This document shows positions 46,093 to 57,952 of a stretch of DNA of 64,000 nt, in pieces. This DNA is from Lepidodermella squamata (Eukaryota > Gastrotricha). A program made the translations under genes and the position numbers. The notes beneath the pieces are model-generated. The model saw nothing but the letters and a program-made list of their open reading frames with translations, made no database searches and was not told where the DNA came from. The DNA is taken from positions 620,001 to 684,000 of the forward strand of contig JBLDXI010000021.1 in assembly GCA_047495785.1 (NCBI GenBank), read 5' to 3'. The first letter of the stretch is position 1. Every line of letters starts with the position of its first letter.

Positions 46093-49000
46093 TCAAGTGG
46101 GTTCATCTTCAACGCTTTGCTGCTCGCTAGATGTTTCGTTCTCTAGCGAAATCGAAAGCGTATTTCCGCCACTTAGCGCATTTCTACGGATCATCAACCG
46201 CCGTCTGCGCCTCCATTTCCGCTGAATGCGCCTCGCTGCAGTATCTATAGGAAAAGATGGAAATAAATTTGAATCCTTGCAATTTCAGGTCAAAATTAAA
46301 TTACCTAATTGGCTGAGATATGCGACAACTTCGTAGCCCGGCTTTTCCTTGGACAAAATCGCCGCTAAATCCAACTCTGGCGCATCAGCCGCGTTGGAAA
46401 CACTACCGGCAACGGCATTTCTCACCAGCATTGTCACAACATCGTCGCAATGCACCGTCATATCGGTGCAAATCGGCGGGTCCAGTATGACAATCGCCCG
46501 CCAGTTCGGCATCGAAATTCGCAGCGGCGGTTCGAGACTCGCGACAAACTCGCTCAGCTTCGATATCGGAATGTACTGACTCGCCATTGGGTCGACGCGC
46601 TCCCACTTCTCGAAAAACGCGTCGAAATCGTCCTGCGTCAAGCCCTGTTGAATATCCTGCGTCGCCTCGCCGAAATTCTCCAAAATAACCGCGATATACA
46701 TGTTTATCACGATCATGAAAGAAATGATGATGTAGGAAACGAGGTAGAGAATAGCTATGATCGAGTTGCTGCAGTCACCCGTTGGCGCTGGGCCTGTCGC
46801 GGTCGAATTGCTATGGGGCGCAAATCCTGTCGCGGTCGAATTGCAATGGGGCGCAAATTCTGTCGCGGTCGAATTGCTATGGGGCGCAAATTCTGACTGA
46901 GTCGAATTGCAATGTGGCGAGTCGTTGAGTAGGGCTAACAAAACGCCATCCCAACCGGCCGAAGTCGCGAGTTGGAACAGTATCAGCACGCTATTTATGA
47001 ATGTTTGGAAATTGAACTGTTCTGACAGGCCGTCCTGAAGTTCGACATTCATGAAAAAGGACATGCCGAAACAGGCATAGATGAAAATAACGAGCAGTAG
47101 TAGCAGTCCGATGTTGAACAAAGCTGGCAAGGAAACGGCTAGGGAAAATAGCAGGGTTCGAATTCCTTTCGCCGATTTTACAAGGCGGAGAACTCGGCCA
47201 ACTCGGAAAACTCGGACGACTCTCAGAATAGTCGGCGAGACCGGGAAGTCGGCCATATAATCAGCGAGAGCAGACGCTAAAAAAATAAAGTGGATATTTA
47301 TTCATCTAAATTAGCCTAAATCCTTACCAATGATGGATAAAACAACGACTACGCAATCGAAAATATTCCAAGGTTGAGTAAAATAGTAATGGCGGAATGC
47401 AATAAGCTTGAGTACGAATTCGGCTGAAAAAAAAATTAAATTAAAAAATTCGTAAAATTTGAAATTCGAATTACTTGTGAAAATAGCGATGAAGAACATG
47501 TTCATGTAGCCCAAAACAGTCGAAAAAGCATCCGGCTGGTCGTGATGCTCGAGGCACATTTGCAGCATGTTTAGCAAAATTATGACCATGATGAAAATAT
47601 CGAATCGTTGGTCCGTGACGAGTTGAAACAATTTGGCATGAAGCCAAAACTAGATTGCAAAAAAAAATATTACGCACAATATTTTCATATTTTCATATAA
47701 TTCTACCTTAGGTTTCGGAATAGGTTTTTGGGGACTTTTGTTTTTCAGCTTTTTCATCGCATTGTAGTACTTTTTCTGTTCATCTGTCATGAACATTTCT
47801 ATTGAACCTCCACTCTGAACGAAAAAGTGAATGAAAGATTTGAATTCGATCAAAGTGGAAAAAAAACGTACCCTCTTCTTTTGTTTATTGAAATTTTCGA
47901 TAATAACACCGATGAACAAATTGAGCGTGAAAAAGCTGCCGAATATGATGAAGAGAACGAAATAGAAGTAGAAGTAGACCGATGCCTCGCGATATGGTTG
48001 CTGATCGACTTCGACCGCATCAACTGCATCCGCTATTATCTCAATCCAACCGCTGAATGTCGCCTTAAAAAAATCAAATAAATTCATTTAAAATTGTGCG
48101 GAACCCAATTTTTTAAACTTGATTTCCAAGCACAGAAAGTAAATTCAAAAATTTAAATTTTGATTCCGCTAATTTTTTTGGCCAATATCGGGTCCCCCAC
48201 AGAGCAGCAGGCTTCAAAGCAGGATAAACTCAAAAAGCGGTGCAAACGCCACGCAACAATAAATCGAATTAATAACGATAAAATTCTGCGTAATTTTCTG
48301 AATGTGGACCCATCATATCTTTAAGAGCCCCGCTTATGAATTTTGAAAAATTTTCGAAAAACGACTTTTTCGACCAAACTGAGGTCTGAGCTACATTACG
48401 GAGTTTCCATGACTTATGCTCCTCAATTTTTGGTATGAAAAGCTAGAATGGCTGACCATCATGTTAGTCCATTGGTTGAAAATCAGAGGCTAAGCCTGAG
48501 CGCCTGCTGGGAGGACTGTATAGAGCGTTTACCCTGCTTTGAAGCCTGCTGCTCTGTGGGGGACCCCCAATATCGGAAAATTGAAAATAAAATTAGGCGA
48601 GAAAGCAAAGCGTAAGAAATTATGAAAGCGCATTTTTTCATTATTTCAAAGAAACATTAGAAGCTCACAAAACGATTGGGGAGGGTTGAGATTTCAATGT
48701 GGTTAGATAGCCATGCAAAAGCAGATGAGGGTTCGCGGTTTCACAGTCAATAGCAGCCAGTTTTTCGCCATCTCGACTGACCACTTGAAACAGCGCTAGA
48801 TAAGCGCGTCCGACGTTGTCGAAATTGATCTTCGAATTGGTCCAGTGGAAATTCTTCGCCTGGCACTCTGTTTTATTCGGCGCGATATCAGGCGACAGCC
48901 GATTGCCGTTATCGTCCAAGCATTTGTAAAACTTGCCGGCGAACAGTTGCACGCCCATGATGCTGAAAATGAGCCAGAATACAACGCAGACAAGAAATAC

Positions 49001-52000
49001 GTTGCAGATAGACGGGATGGCCTGTATCAGCGCGTTGACGACGATTTTCATGCCGTCCCAGCGCGAAACGGCGCGGAGCGGCCGGAGCGCGCGCAGGGTT
49101 CGCAGGGCCCTGAATGCGGCCAGATTGCCGAGCCCGGCGCCCTCCGCCACCCAGCTGATGATCGAGACGCCGACGATGACAAAGTCAAGCCAGCACCAAC
49201 CGTCGGAGAAATATCGCCAAAAGCCGAGCGCGATCCACTTGAGAACCATTTCTGTGTTTACACGATGAAAATAATGTAACGAAATTTGAAAACAGCGCGC
49301 CGGCTCATTAGCCCGAAATTATATTCAGCCAACGTCCAGCCTTATTTTATATTGAATAACGTCAATTGATGCGAACAGGGAATAATATCGATCCGCGATC
49401 ATCGTCTTATCCTTTTATATACGTACGCATATACGCGAAGATTTATTTTTCTACAACGAAATAATTGTCTGTTAGGATTAAAAGATGTCATGCCACTTGA
49501 TCATAGCGGAAAATTGTGAATTTCTACCGCATGCAAAATGCTAATTCTTCGCGTTTCTCACCGCATTCTGCGGCCTATTTTCACCTTGATTCTCGTCATC
49601 TGCGCCGCTTTTTCACTCCTTCTATCGCAGTACAAACAGGTTAAAACTTCGAACAACCTCGAGGAGTGTAACGTTCAATCGGAAAATGAATGCGTTGATT
49701 TCGTCGTTCCTGAAAAATGGCGATATTCACTCGAAAAACGCGACATTTTAGACCTCAGCAAAGTCTTGCTCATCGTTCACTTTAACTCACAAAGCGCTTA
49801 CGGAGCTATTAAATGGGCCAACTCGCTTTACAAAAAGTAAATTTTCCATAAATATGAATTATTGCTGTTAATTTCGATTTTCCAGCATATTTTCAGAGCT
49901 AGTTTTCTGTGGGCCAGGTTTGAATGGAAAAATAAATCTAGACGGCGTTAAATTCGTCAGTTACGTCGATTGGACGAAACAAGACCCGTTTTTCCGCGAA
50001 ATGATAGCGCAAAAAGCAGAAAATTTCTACGCCTGTATAGAGGCGGCCTTAACTTTGTTCGAAAATGGCGAAATCGACAGCTTCGAAGGAGTTATGGCCA
50101 TGTCCGACGACGTCATCGCTAATTTCTGGCAGCTAAAAAAAGACGGTTTTACGACAGAAGACTGCTGGCTCATGGCGCCTGATCCGCCGATTGTTTTCGA
50201 CATTTACAGCGGAAATTTTTGCGATGAAAATGGCTGCCCGTCAAGCGATTGGATGTGGCCTAGTATTTATCGCGATTCCCTCATGTCCTTCTACAGGGAA
50301 TTATCAGAACTCGACGAATGGGCTGGCGTAGAAGCTCGACTTACAAATCTAACATGTAATATATTTAAAAAAAAATTAATTGAATTTTAATCTTTTGTTT
50401 AGTTGGCTACAACAACAGATTATTGGGACGAACAAGTGCGGATTTTTTCTACATTTCTAGAAACTACCTCGCCGAGGCATTGGACCTATTCCGACTTTTC
50501 AACAAATACCGAGTTTTCATGGAAATCGCCGTTCCAACAACCCTGCATTTGATCACGTGGCAAAATAAATCGCTCAAATACGTCGATACGAAAGGCCATA
50601 ACTGGGCTACCTCAGACCCGAATCGGCCGTCAGCCGTTGAAACGTACCGAAGCGATCTTCACCTTGCTCATCCTTTCAAAATGTCAAAGTTGTTCGGCGA
50701 AAATTTGACGGTGAAAGAACGCCGTGAAAATTGTTTGTATTGCGCTATTAAAAAGTTGACTCAAACCTACGCGTATCTTCAAAAATCCAATCGAAACAAA
50801 GGATAGCGTCGACTCAATGAAATGATCTAGTCTTTCACATGCAACTTACCAATGGCGAAAATGACCGTAAAACACTTGTCCATAGCATCGAGAACACTCA
50901 TTAACGTGTCGTTTTTCCGAGTATGCTTGTCTTCAATCGCCTAGAAATTGTTAATTAAAATTATAGCTAAAATAAATGTAATAAAAACAATCAATATTTA
51001 CCAGAGCTAATGAGCTTATTATAATCAGAGTTATGATGATAGATTCGAAGAATTTATGCTCGATGACTTTGAGCGCTTTCCGGCGGAAATTTGTGAATCT
51101 TAGCCCGGCCGGGCGGCTCATCATTCTATTGATAAACGGGAATCTCTTGTAACAACACGACGGGCAGCATTCCGGGACATTCGACATGGAAGAAAGTGTC
51201 CTGATTCGGGACGCCATCGGTGGAATGAAAGAAATCGGACGAGGCCGGATCGACGGTAGGGTGGTTGATTTGTGCAGTGAAGCACTCGCCGATGTTGCCG
51301 GGTGTTGTTGCAACTGTGATTCAACGTCTGTTAGCTTATCCGAGCCATCTTTTACGTACACGCCTGAATGTTGAGGCGAAGTTTCCGTAACAGGGTCAGA
51401 GTGTTCAAACACCTGTTCTAACGCCTGCTCCCGGCGAGCGACGATTGAGCCCAGGGTGTCTCGTAGGGTGCGAGCATCAAGCCGTTTGTCTCGAAGTCGG
51501 ATTCCACACAATCCCGCAATTTTAATTTTTATGAAATTAAATAACCGAGAAAATCTATTTAAAATGTGCGATTATTACAAAAAATTCCCGCATTGTAAAA
51601 AAATTACCGGTCTATCGCTTCGGCCAACTTGTTAATTTCGGTCGATTTTTCTTCCATAATGCTTTGAATATTGTCGGATGAAAATGAGTCGAGCAATAAG
51701 GCCAGAAACAAATTGAGCACCTACATAGAATTTAGGATTAAACTGCAGTTTTGTTAATTTTCAAGAGTGCTTCTTACCACAAGATTTCCGACGACTAGAG
51801 TTAGGACGAAAAATGGAATGCATGGCCAGCCGTAGACAACCATACAGTCCCAGGTTGACTCGACCCACTCGCCACACAAAACTCGAAAGACAATCATGAA
51901 AGAATGAGTGAAATCCTAAAAATTTGACAATGAATTCATGTAAATTTAGAATAATTATCGCGAACTTCAAAGTGCCACCGCGGCAACTCGCCGTCGGGAA

Positions 52001-55000
52001 ATTTGTGAATATTCAGCCGGTAAGACTTGCCGAAAAGCTGCATGCCCATAACGGCGAAAATGAACACGATAATGCCGAGGACGAAGGTCAAATTGCCGAG
52101 AGCGCCGAGAGTCCGGCCAATAATACCGATTAGAAGGTTCAAGGTCGGCCAAGATCGAGCTAGCTTAAACACTCGCAACTAAATTTTGAATAGAAAATGT
52201 ATAAATTAAAAATCGGAAATTACTAATTTGACTAACCAATCTGAAGGTTCTGAGCACGGAAAGTCCTTGAACGCCTTCGAGGCCCAATTCAACGAGGGAA
52301 AGAAAGACAATGAACGAGTCGAAAACGTTCCAAGGATCGACAAAATATCGGCAAGGGCTCAACGCCAGAATCTTCAGCACGGATTCAGTGGCGAACACGG
52401 CAGTGAAAAACTGAAATACAAAAAAAGAGTATAAATAGTTGCGCCATTAAAATTGAGGTTACAACAATAAATTTTCCGAGTCTTATTCAATACCAAAGCC
52501 CCCTTCTGTGACCTTAGGATTTTCTAGATTAGTTACCCTAGTAGCATCAACTATAAGTTCAATCAATGGTTGTTTAAGGACTTCTAAAATGGCAAAAATC
52601 ACTGATTTACAAAATCGATAATTGAAATCGATAAAATCTTCGCCCATGGCACAAAATACGCACAATAGTGAGATCTATCGGCTACAACGGTAATAAAAAT
52701 TGAGATTCTGTGTAAATTTTTGAGAACAACACTTTAATAGTAAGCATTTTTGACGAGTTTTGAAATTTGTTTCCCCTAAACATATCCTGAAAATGTTGTG
52801 TTAAAGCCTACAATTTAGTGCTGAAACCCTGAATTTAGGCACACCAAATAACAACGTTTTATTGGAATTTTCGGAAATTGTTTAAATTTACATAATTCCC
52901 TTGACGAAGTTGTTGCTCGAAGGTCGGACTCATGCCGTGGTGGTCCAGCGCCATGAACAGCGTATTGACAACAATGCAAAGCGTGATGAACAAATCAACG
53001 AAACAGTCGTTGACGAAAAGCTCGAAATATCGATGCGCCTTGCTGTTCCAACACCGCCGGATGCAAGTAACGCACGGCGGCTCGATGAGAGGCGGCGTCG
53101 TTTCACTTTCAAGCTCGGCGTGCGGCGAATCGTCATGGCCGAGGGCTATCACAATTTCCCGCTGAACGTCCTCCTGTTCGGCGCGGATTTCAGCCTGGTT
53201 CGAGCCCTGCTCACTCTGCAGGCTCATGCGACTTGAGCAGATACTCGCCGATTCGCCCAGCCGGCTCAGCGAGTCGTCCATCATCGGCAGTTTTATCCGC
53301 CGGTATCGTCGAGGGGTAGCTGAGAACACGTCGATGGCTAGAATCGATCCTGGGTCATCGACGGCCGGCCGCCGTTCCAGCTTACCACGCCGGCCGATTT
53401 GCTGCCGCAGACTTTCCATAACAACCTCAGGCGGGCCGATCGCCAGCGTTTCGTCTTCAATCGAAGCCGACCCGCGGCGTAGAGCAGTTAGCCGCCACGG
53501 CATGAGTTGAGCATTCGGAGAGTCGCTAGGCGGCGGTGGAGGTGCGCCAAGGGACGTCAGCCTTGAATCGCTAGATTCGTCCCGGGAATGCGGGATTGGT
53601 GGCGGTGGGAGGGATGGCACGCCAGTACCGGAAGGTCCTATCGAGGATAACTCGGCCTGTGAGCCAGCCGCGAGCTTTTGAATGGCGAGCAAGTATTCAG
53701 ATATGTGGAAGTCGCAGTTGTAAACGGCTTCTGATGTTGGCGTGGGGACTTGCGAGTCGTCAAGATAGGGCAGGCTGATACGGGTCGGGCCAAGCATCCG
53801 TCGCCTGCGCGCTGTGTTCGGCGTTATTGTTCCACTCTATAAAAAAATTATAGAAAAACCAATTTTATCAAATCAGTAAATCAACAGCAAAAAAGCGACA
53901 AATCTTACGAGTTTAGCAAAATTGGCCGTGAATTTGGAACCAAATACTTGGAAAAACTTGAGCTCCTCGATTTTGATTCCGAAATTGCTCGAAAAATTAG
54001 GCATTTTTAGATCACTTGGTATGCTTTGATTAGATTTATGGCTTAGACAAGGTTTTTTTTAAGCAAACGATTGGTTGTTACAAACGATTTTTTGGTAGTT
54101 ACTGAAAATTTTTGTGCTGCTTTGGTGACAATTACTTGTAATTTTAACCAATAATACGAGAGAAGCAAGGAAATGTTGAGGATTTTCCACTAAAAAAGGC
54201 TCCGAAACCTCCTAAAAATGAGGTTATAGGAGCCTTTTCCAGACGTTACTTCGATTTTTGTTGTTACAATTGGTCCGATCAGGAGCGGCGTTAGGTATCG
54301 AGGCGACCAAGGCAAGCTCAATTATTGCAAATTGGAATATTTCAAAAGTCGCTTGGAGTTGATGCAACAGCTATAACTCAGCGAAGAAAATGGGGATTAT
54401 ACCTAATTCTATGCGAAATGCGAGCGTAGCGAGCTTTAGCTGACGATATTGTACTTTGATTTGGGCCGAAAATACCCTAAATTCGCTCAGAAATGTACTG
54501 TTTTAGTTCTTTGGAATGAAACCTTCTTGCTGCAAACCTGTGATTACGATGGGAATGCCGTTTATTTTGAGCGCTTATTTCTCCTAGCCCCACTGTTCTT
54601 TTATTTGAGATGGAAGGCGTAAACTCCTGGAAACGTTAAAGCAATGAAGGCTAACTAATGATGTTCTGGAGAAAATCAATCATGCGAGCGTAGCGAGCAG
54701 AAAAATTTGAAGTTTCTCGCGCATTTTGCCCTATTTCTTTGGGTAAAACGGAGTGAATTAGTGAAGTATATAGCCTAAGTTTAGCTTAAGTTATCGCAGC
54801 CAACAGCCAACCGTGAAATTCAAAAGTTGATTATATTCGCTACTTGCGTGATACGCCAGGTTTTGATGGCTTACCGTGATCATTTCCATGAAAAAAATGC
54901 TGACCTTGGCGGTCAGCGACCGAGGCGGCCGCCTCGGTCGCCTGCGCCTAACGCCGCTTCTGGGTCCGATTGATTGTTATATTGTAACATGTGTAAAATG

Positions 55001-57952
55001 CTTAAAAAACACTGCGGCTTAGATCAACGACCTATGTCAATCAAGATAAACGATATTCCAAAGAGTTAAATCAAACGATCAGATCTCAGAATAGAAAAAT
55101 CTCTTGAAAATTAAAGGAAATCCAAGGTTTATGAAGCAATGAATCCCAAAGCTCACAAAGGTCATGTAATGGATAGAAATAATCAAACCTCTTTATGATC
55201 TCTTTTGCCGTCGAAAAAATGAAATTCAAAATTTCCATGCTAAATAAAATTAAATCCTGGGCATTATTTGCTTCAAGTTTCATCTAGAAATGTAAGTTTT
55301 CATTTCATGGTTTGCATGAAACAAGGCTGACTTGCCAGATTCTAAATGCCCTCAAATCCAGCTTAATTTCAAAGTAACCCGGCGTCTTTAAAACAACGAA
55401 TTCAATGCTAATTCAGAGGTCGTGAAACTTACAGTTTGCCGCGATGATGACCTTCGATCTCGACTGAACGATGATTCTGCACCGGTTGTCATCGTCCAGG
55501 ATGATCGTCGCGAAACCGAGTAACCCTGTCGGTCCAGGGTTCGCCTCCGCGGGGGTAACTACAATATATTGGAAAAATTCAAACTAAGCAAAGAATTTCC
55601 ACCAATTTTCAGTCTCACCCTTGAGCTGCTCGGAGTTGGTGCGTCAAATGACCGAGCTCTTGTTTCCTCTTGCCGAATCATCGAAACCTGCCGGCTAGCC
55701 AGCAAAGCATTCGGGTCCGGGAAACCCCGCTCGGGGACAGTTATCTCCACCGCCATTGTTGTCGATGTGTGCTGGGGCGATAATTCAATGTCGCCATTCG
55801 CCTCGTTGAAAAACCGCTCGGCCTCCTCGTCCTCCCGCTCCTCGGCCGCGGCTGCTTCTTCAGCCTCTTGCAAGTCTTGGTAAGACATTGCAACAATGGC
55901 CAAAATCAAATTAATGAGGTAAAATGAGCCGAGGAAGATAACGAGCATGAAATAGATGACATGGTAGACCCCAGAGGATGCGATGACCTGGTGAAATAAT
56001 CGCTCCCAGCAATCCTGAGTCATCAACCGAAACCCGGCGAACATCGCCCAGCCGTAATTATCGAAACTGGTGTAGCCAAAGTCGGGATTTTCCCCCAAAT
56101 GTGTGATACAGGTGTAACCTTGAGGGCATTTTCTAAACGGAAAAATGTGGAACAAAATATTAAAGGAATTCCGAAAAAATTACCCAGCTCCGCAAACCAC
56201 ATAACCGCCATCTTCATCCTCGAGCCAATTTTCCGGGTTATGAACCCAATCTTCGATTTCGGCATCAGAATCTAAATCATCGCCGTCCTGAGCATGGCCC
56301 TCCTCTGCTTTTGCAAGCGTTGTATTCGAATTCGACTCTGTAACCAGGGCGTCGTTATCAAAAACCGGCTCAGGCGGCATAACCAGGGTTTTAATTTCAT
56401 CATCAGACGCTTTCACCTCAGCGCTTGTTAAACTAACAAGTTTCGCCCCGTCTTGCTGAGTTCCGCCGGTTATAACCGTCCCGAATTCGTGAGCATTGAC
56501 CGAATAGTTCGAGTTGATGTAACTTATCACTAAACCACGCCGTTTTCGTGTTAACAGTGTAGTAACGTAATTATCATTCGTTACAATGCCCTGTGGTACT
56601 ACAGTCGATAATTTCGGGCCAGCCATTCTTGTCGATGGGCTAGTTTCTTCATCAGTTGACTCTATCAGCATGTAATCGCCTAGAAAATTGTCAGGTGCCA
56701 CGGTTGAAACGCGGGTAATGTTGGTCGAATTCGGGTCTGGTGGAGTTCGAACGCATTTGCTGCCCAGTTGGCCCATGTACAGCTGTAGACCGATCAGAGC
56801 GAAAATTGATAACATAAATAGCGTTAGAACAGCCACGTCTCGCAAGCGACGAACGGCTTCTAACAACGCCCCGACGATTGTTTTCAAACCTAAAAAAATA
56901 TCGGATGAAACTAGATTTTAATTTAAAATTGGCGAAATTTACCAGGAACTATTGCTACTGTTTTTAATGCTCTCAAGACACGGAAAGTTCGAAGTATCGA
57001 AAGATTGCCAAGGTTCACGAAACTTGTAACGTACCTGAAAAAAATCATAAAAATTACAGCTAAAAATTCTCAAAAATTTTTTGAAAATTAAAAAAAGTTA
57101 TTAAAAATTGTCCTTACGCAAGTGTTATCACAATAAAATCGAGACTATTCCAAGCGTCCCGAATGTAGGTAAATGGAGCAAGAAAAAAGCCTCGAGCATG
57201 GATTTTTATCAGCGCTTCAAGAGAATAGACTGCCGTGAAAACGTATCTGTGAAAAATAATTCGATTGCAAAAATCAAGGAATATTGCCGAAAAAACTAAC
57301 TCAGCTACTTCAGGTGGCGATGTCATCGCCATGAAAACACAATTGCAGAGAATGGTGAGAATGACTAGCAAACTAAAAATAGGATGAACGAGAATGTAAA
57401 GCGCCGCCCGCCGCACAGGATTGAAAGGCGAATAGAGGAACAACGCATCAGTCGCAGAAAACCGGGTCAAATTTCGATCGCGGCCAATCACGATAAATGT
57501 CTAAAATAAAACCAGGTCAAAATTCGGTAGTCTAAAGTAAACAACCTAATGTTTACCGATCTTGATTTTCGATAGTACGGGTCGATATCTTCGAGGGGTA
57601 TACCAACCATGCTATCGTCAACTTTCACGCGAATGGGTAACTTTGAGCCGCTCTCGAGTTTCGGGTCTGGTTTCTCGACTTTCGGCTCCGTCGCCGTTGT
57701 TTTGCTCGGCGACGTTGTTGCTGATTTGTCGCCGGCCTTCCACTTGCTGAGAATGTCATGCATCTGCAGCTCCTCCTCGTCGACGGCGTCCTCAGGTGGT
57801 TGCTGCGTCGTCTTGCTCGCATCGCCATCTTTCGACTCTAGGTAGGCTTTCGTCAAAAGCGAGAAGCGAATAGGCGCTAGCTGCTTAGGCGGGTGCTTCG
57901 GCGACTTTTTCGGCGTCGTCGACAAGATGCCGGAAGCCGTCATCCCCCGCAT
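46093..57952 (-). CDS. Voltage-gated sodium channel alpha subunit (Nav-type), filter D-E-S-A
   Basis: Twenty-one exons on the minus strand: 57557-57952, 57301-57500, 57118-57246, 56943-57034, 56184-56889, 55619-56132, 55433-55558, 52892-53836, 52237-52410, 51966-52178, 51778-51915, 51608-51720, 51002-51554, 50850-50940, 48782-49251, 47872-48063, 47707-47814, 47475-47649, 47328-47423, 46305-47276, 46093-46244. All phases agree (2184 residues). Four repeats with S4 sensors are present, e.g. [18 protein letters not shown] (I) and [18 protein letters not shown] (IV). [19 protein letters not shown], the III-IV linker [16 protein letters not shown] and the IQ motif RRIQRKWRR identify Nav rather than Cav or NALCN. 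Filter residues are Asp (TQDCWE), Glu (CGEWVE), Ser (TFSGWIE) and Ala (TSAGWD). Nav1 has Lys and Nav2 has Glu at the third position, so Ser is unusual. Confidence 0.93.
46793..46924 (-). repeat. 33-bp coding minisatellite in the channel's domain IV pore loop
   Basis: Three near-identical 33-bp units start at 46793, 46826 and 46859, and a diverged fourth at 46892. On the minus strand each encodes an 11-residue unit such as [11 protein letters not shown], so each supplies an Asn-Ser-Thr N-glycosylation sequon. The four sequons fall in the extracellular loop between the pore helix (TSAGWD) and S6 of domain IV. Confidence 0.9.
47788..47796 (-). other. Fast-inactivation motif MFM of the sodium channel
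   Basis: Within the III-IV linker exon the residues before [13 protein letters not shown] are MFM, the form seen in arthropod channels and equivalent to vertebrate IFM. The hydrophobic triplet plugs the pore during fast inactivation. Its presence predicts a conventionally inactivating channel. Confidence 0.8.
48052..48054 (-). other. Serine codon at the domain III selectivity-filter position
   Basis: The codon AGC is the fourth codon of the exon beginning GCG ACA TTC AGC GGT TGG (ATFSGW). In sodium channels with the DEKA filter this position is Lys (ATFKGW), and in Nav2/DEEA channels Glu. The codon lies in mid-exon, so the call does not depend on the splice junction. Confidence 0.85.
48182..48574. 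mobile_element. hAT-like MITE, copy 2, with 8-bp target-site duplication
   Basis: The element spans 48190-48566 (377 bp). Terminal inverted repeats are nearly perfect over about 39 bp, starting GGGTCCCCCACAGAGCAGCA. The flanking direct repeat CCAATATC occurs at 48182-48189 and 48567-48574. It is closely similar to copy 1 at 8100-8483 in the same orientation. It lies in the channel intron between the exons starting at 49251 and 48063 and encodes no transposase. Confidence 0.92.
49538..50806 (+). CDS. Type II membrane protein nested antisense in a sodium-channel intron
   Basis: Three exons, 49538-49836, 49886-50355 and 50403-50806, join in phase to give 390 residues. An N-terminal anchor, [20 protein letters not shown], after a basic start ([10 protein letters not shown]) predicts type II topology, with the rest lumenal. 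The lumenal part has [45 protein letters not shown] (a DD dyad) and [14 protein letters not shown], with three or more N-glycosylation sites. The layout suggests a Golgi glycosyltransferase-like protein, possibly of the DUF288/STELLO type, but this is tentative. The gene lies entirely inside the intron between the channel exons at 50850-50940 and 48782-49251 and on the opposite strand. Confidence 0.72.
54262..54989. mobile_element. TIR element in a sodium-channel intron, with repeated GCGAGCGTAGCGAGC motif
   Basis: The left end, TGTTACAATTGGTCCGATCA followed by AGCGGCGTTAGG, is matched in inverted orientation by CCTAACGCCGCTTCTGGGTC followed by CGATTGATTGTTATATTGTAACA at the right end. The right end is preceded by a perfect 26-bp palindrome at about 54918-54943 centred on GCGGCCGC. 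GCGAGCGTAGCGAGC occurs twice inside (about 54420 and 54686). No ORF and no clear target duplication were found. The class is uncertain. Confidence 0.65.

Noticed and set aside
46450-46896. Plus-strand open frame of about 148 codons opposite channel domain IV
   Set aside because: It is the antisense of the last large channel exon and its repeat. Its repetitive Arg/Gly pattern ([10 protein letters not shown]) is the complement of the NST minisatellite.
53226-53510. Plus-strand frames over the channel I-II linker exon
   Set aside because: High GC and Ser/Arg bias in the linker open the antisense frames. The minus strand continues into the domain II S1 segment.
46093-57952. Channel as a Cav (T- or L-type) calcium channel
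   Set aside because: The SPFNPVRR block, the [16 protein letters not shown] linker and Asp/Ala in the filter of repeats I and IV are Nav features. Cav filters carry Glu or Asp in all four repeats.
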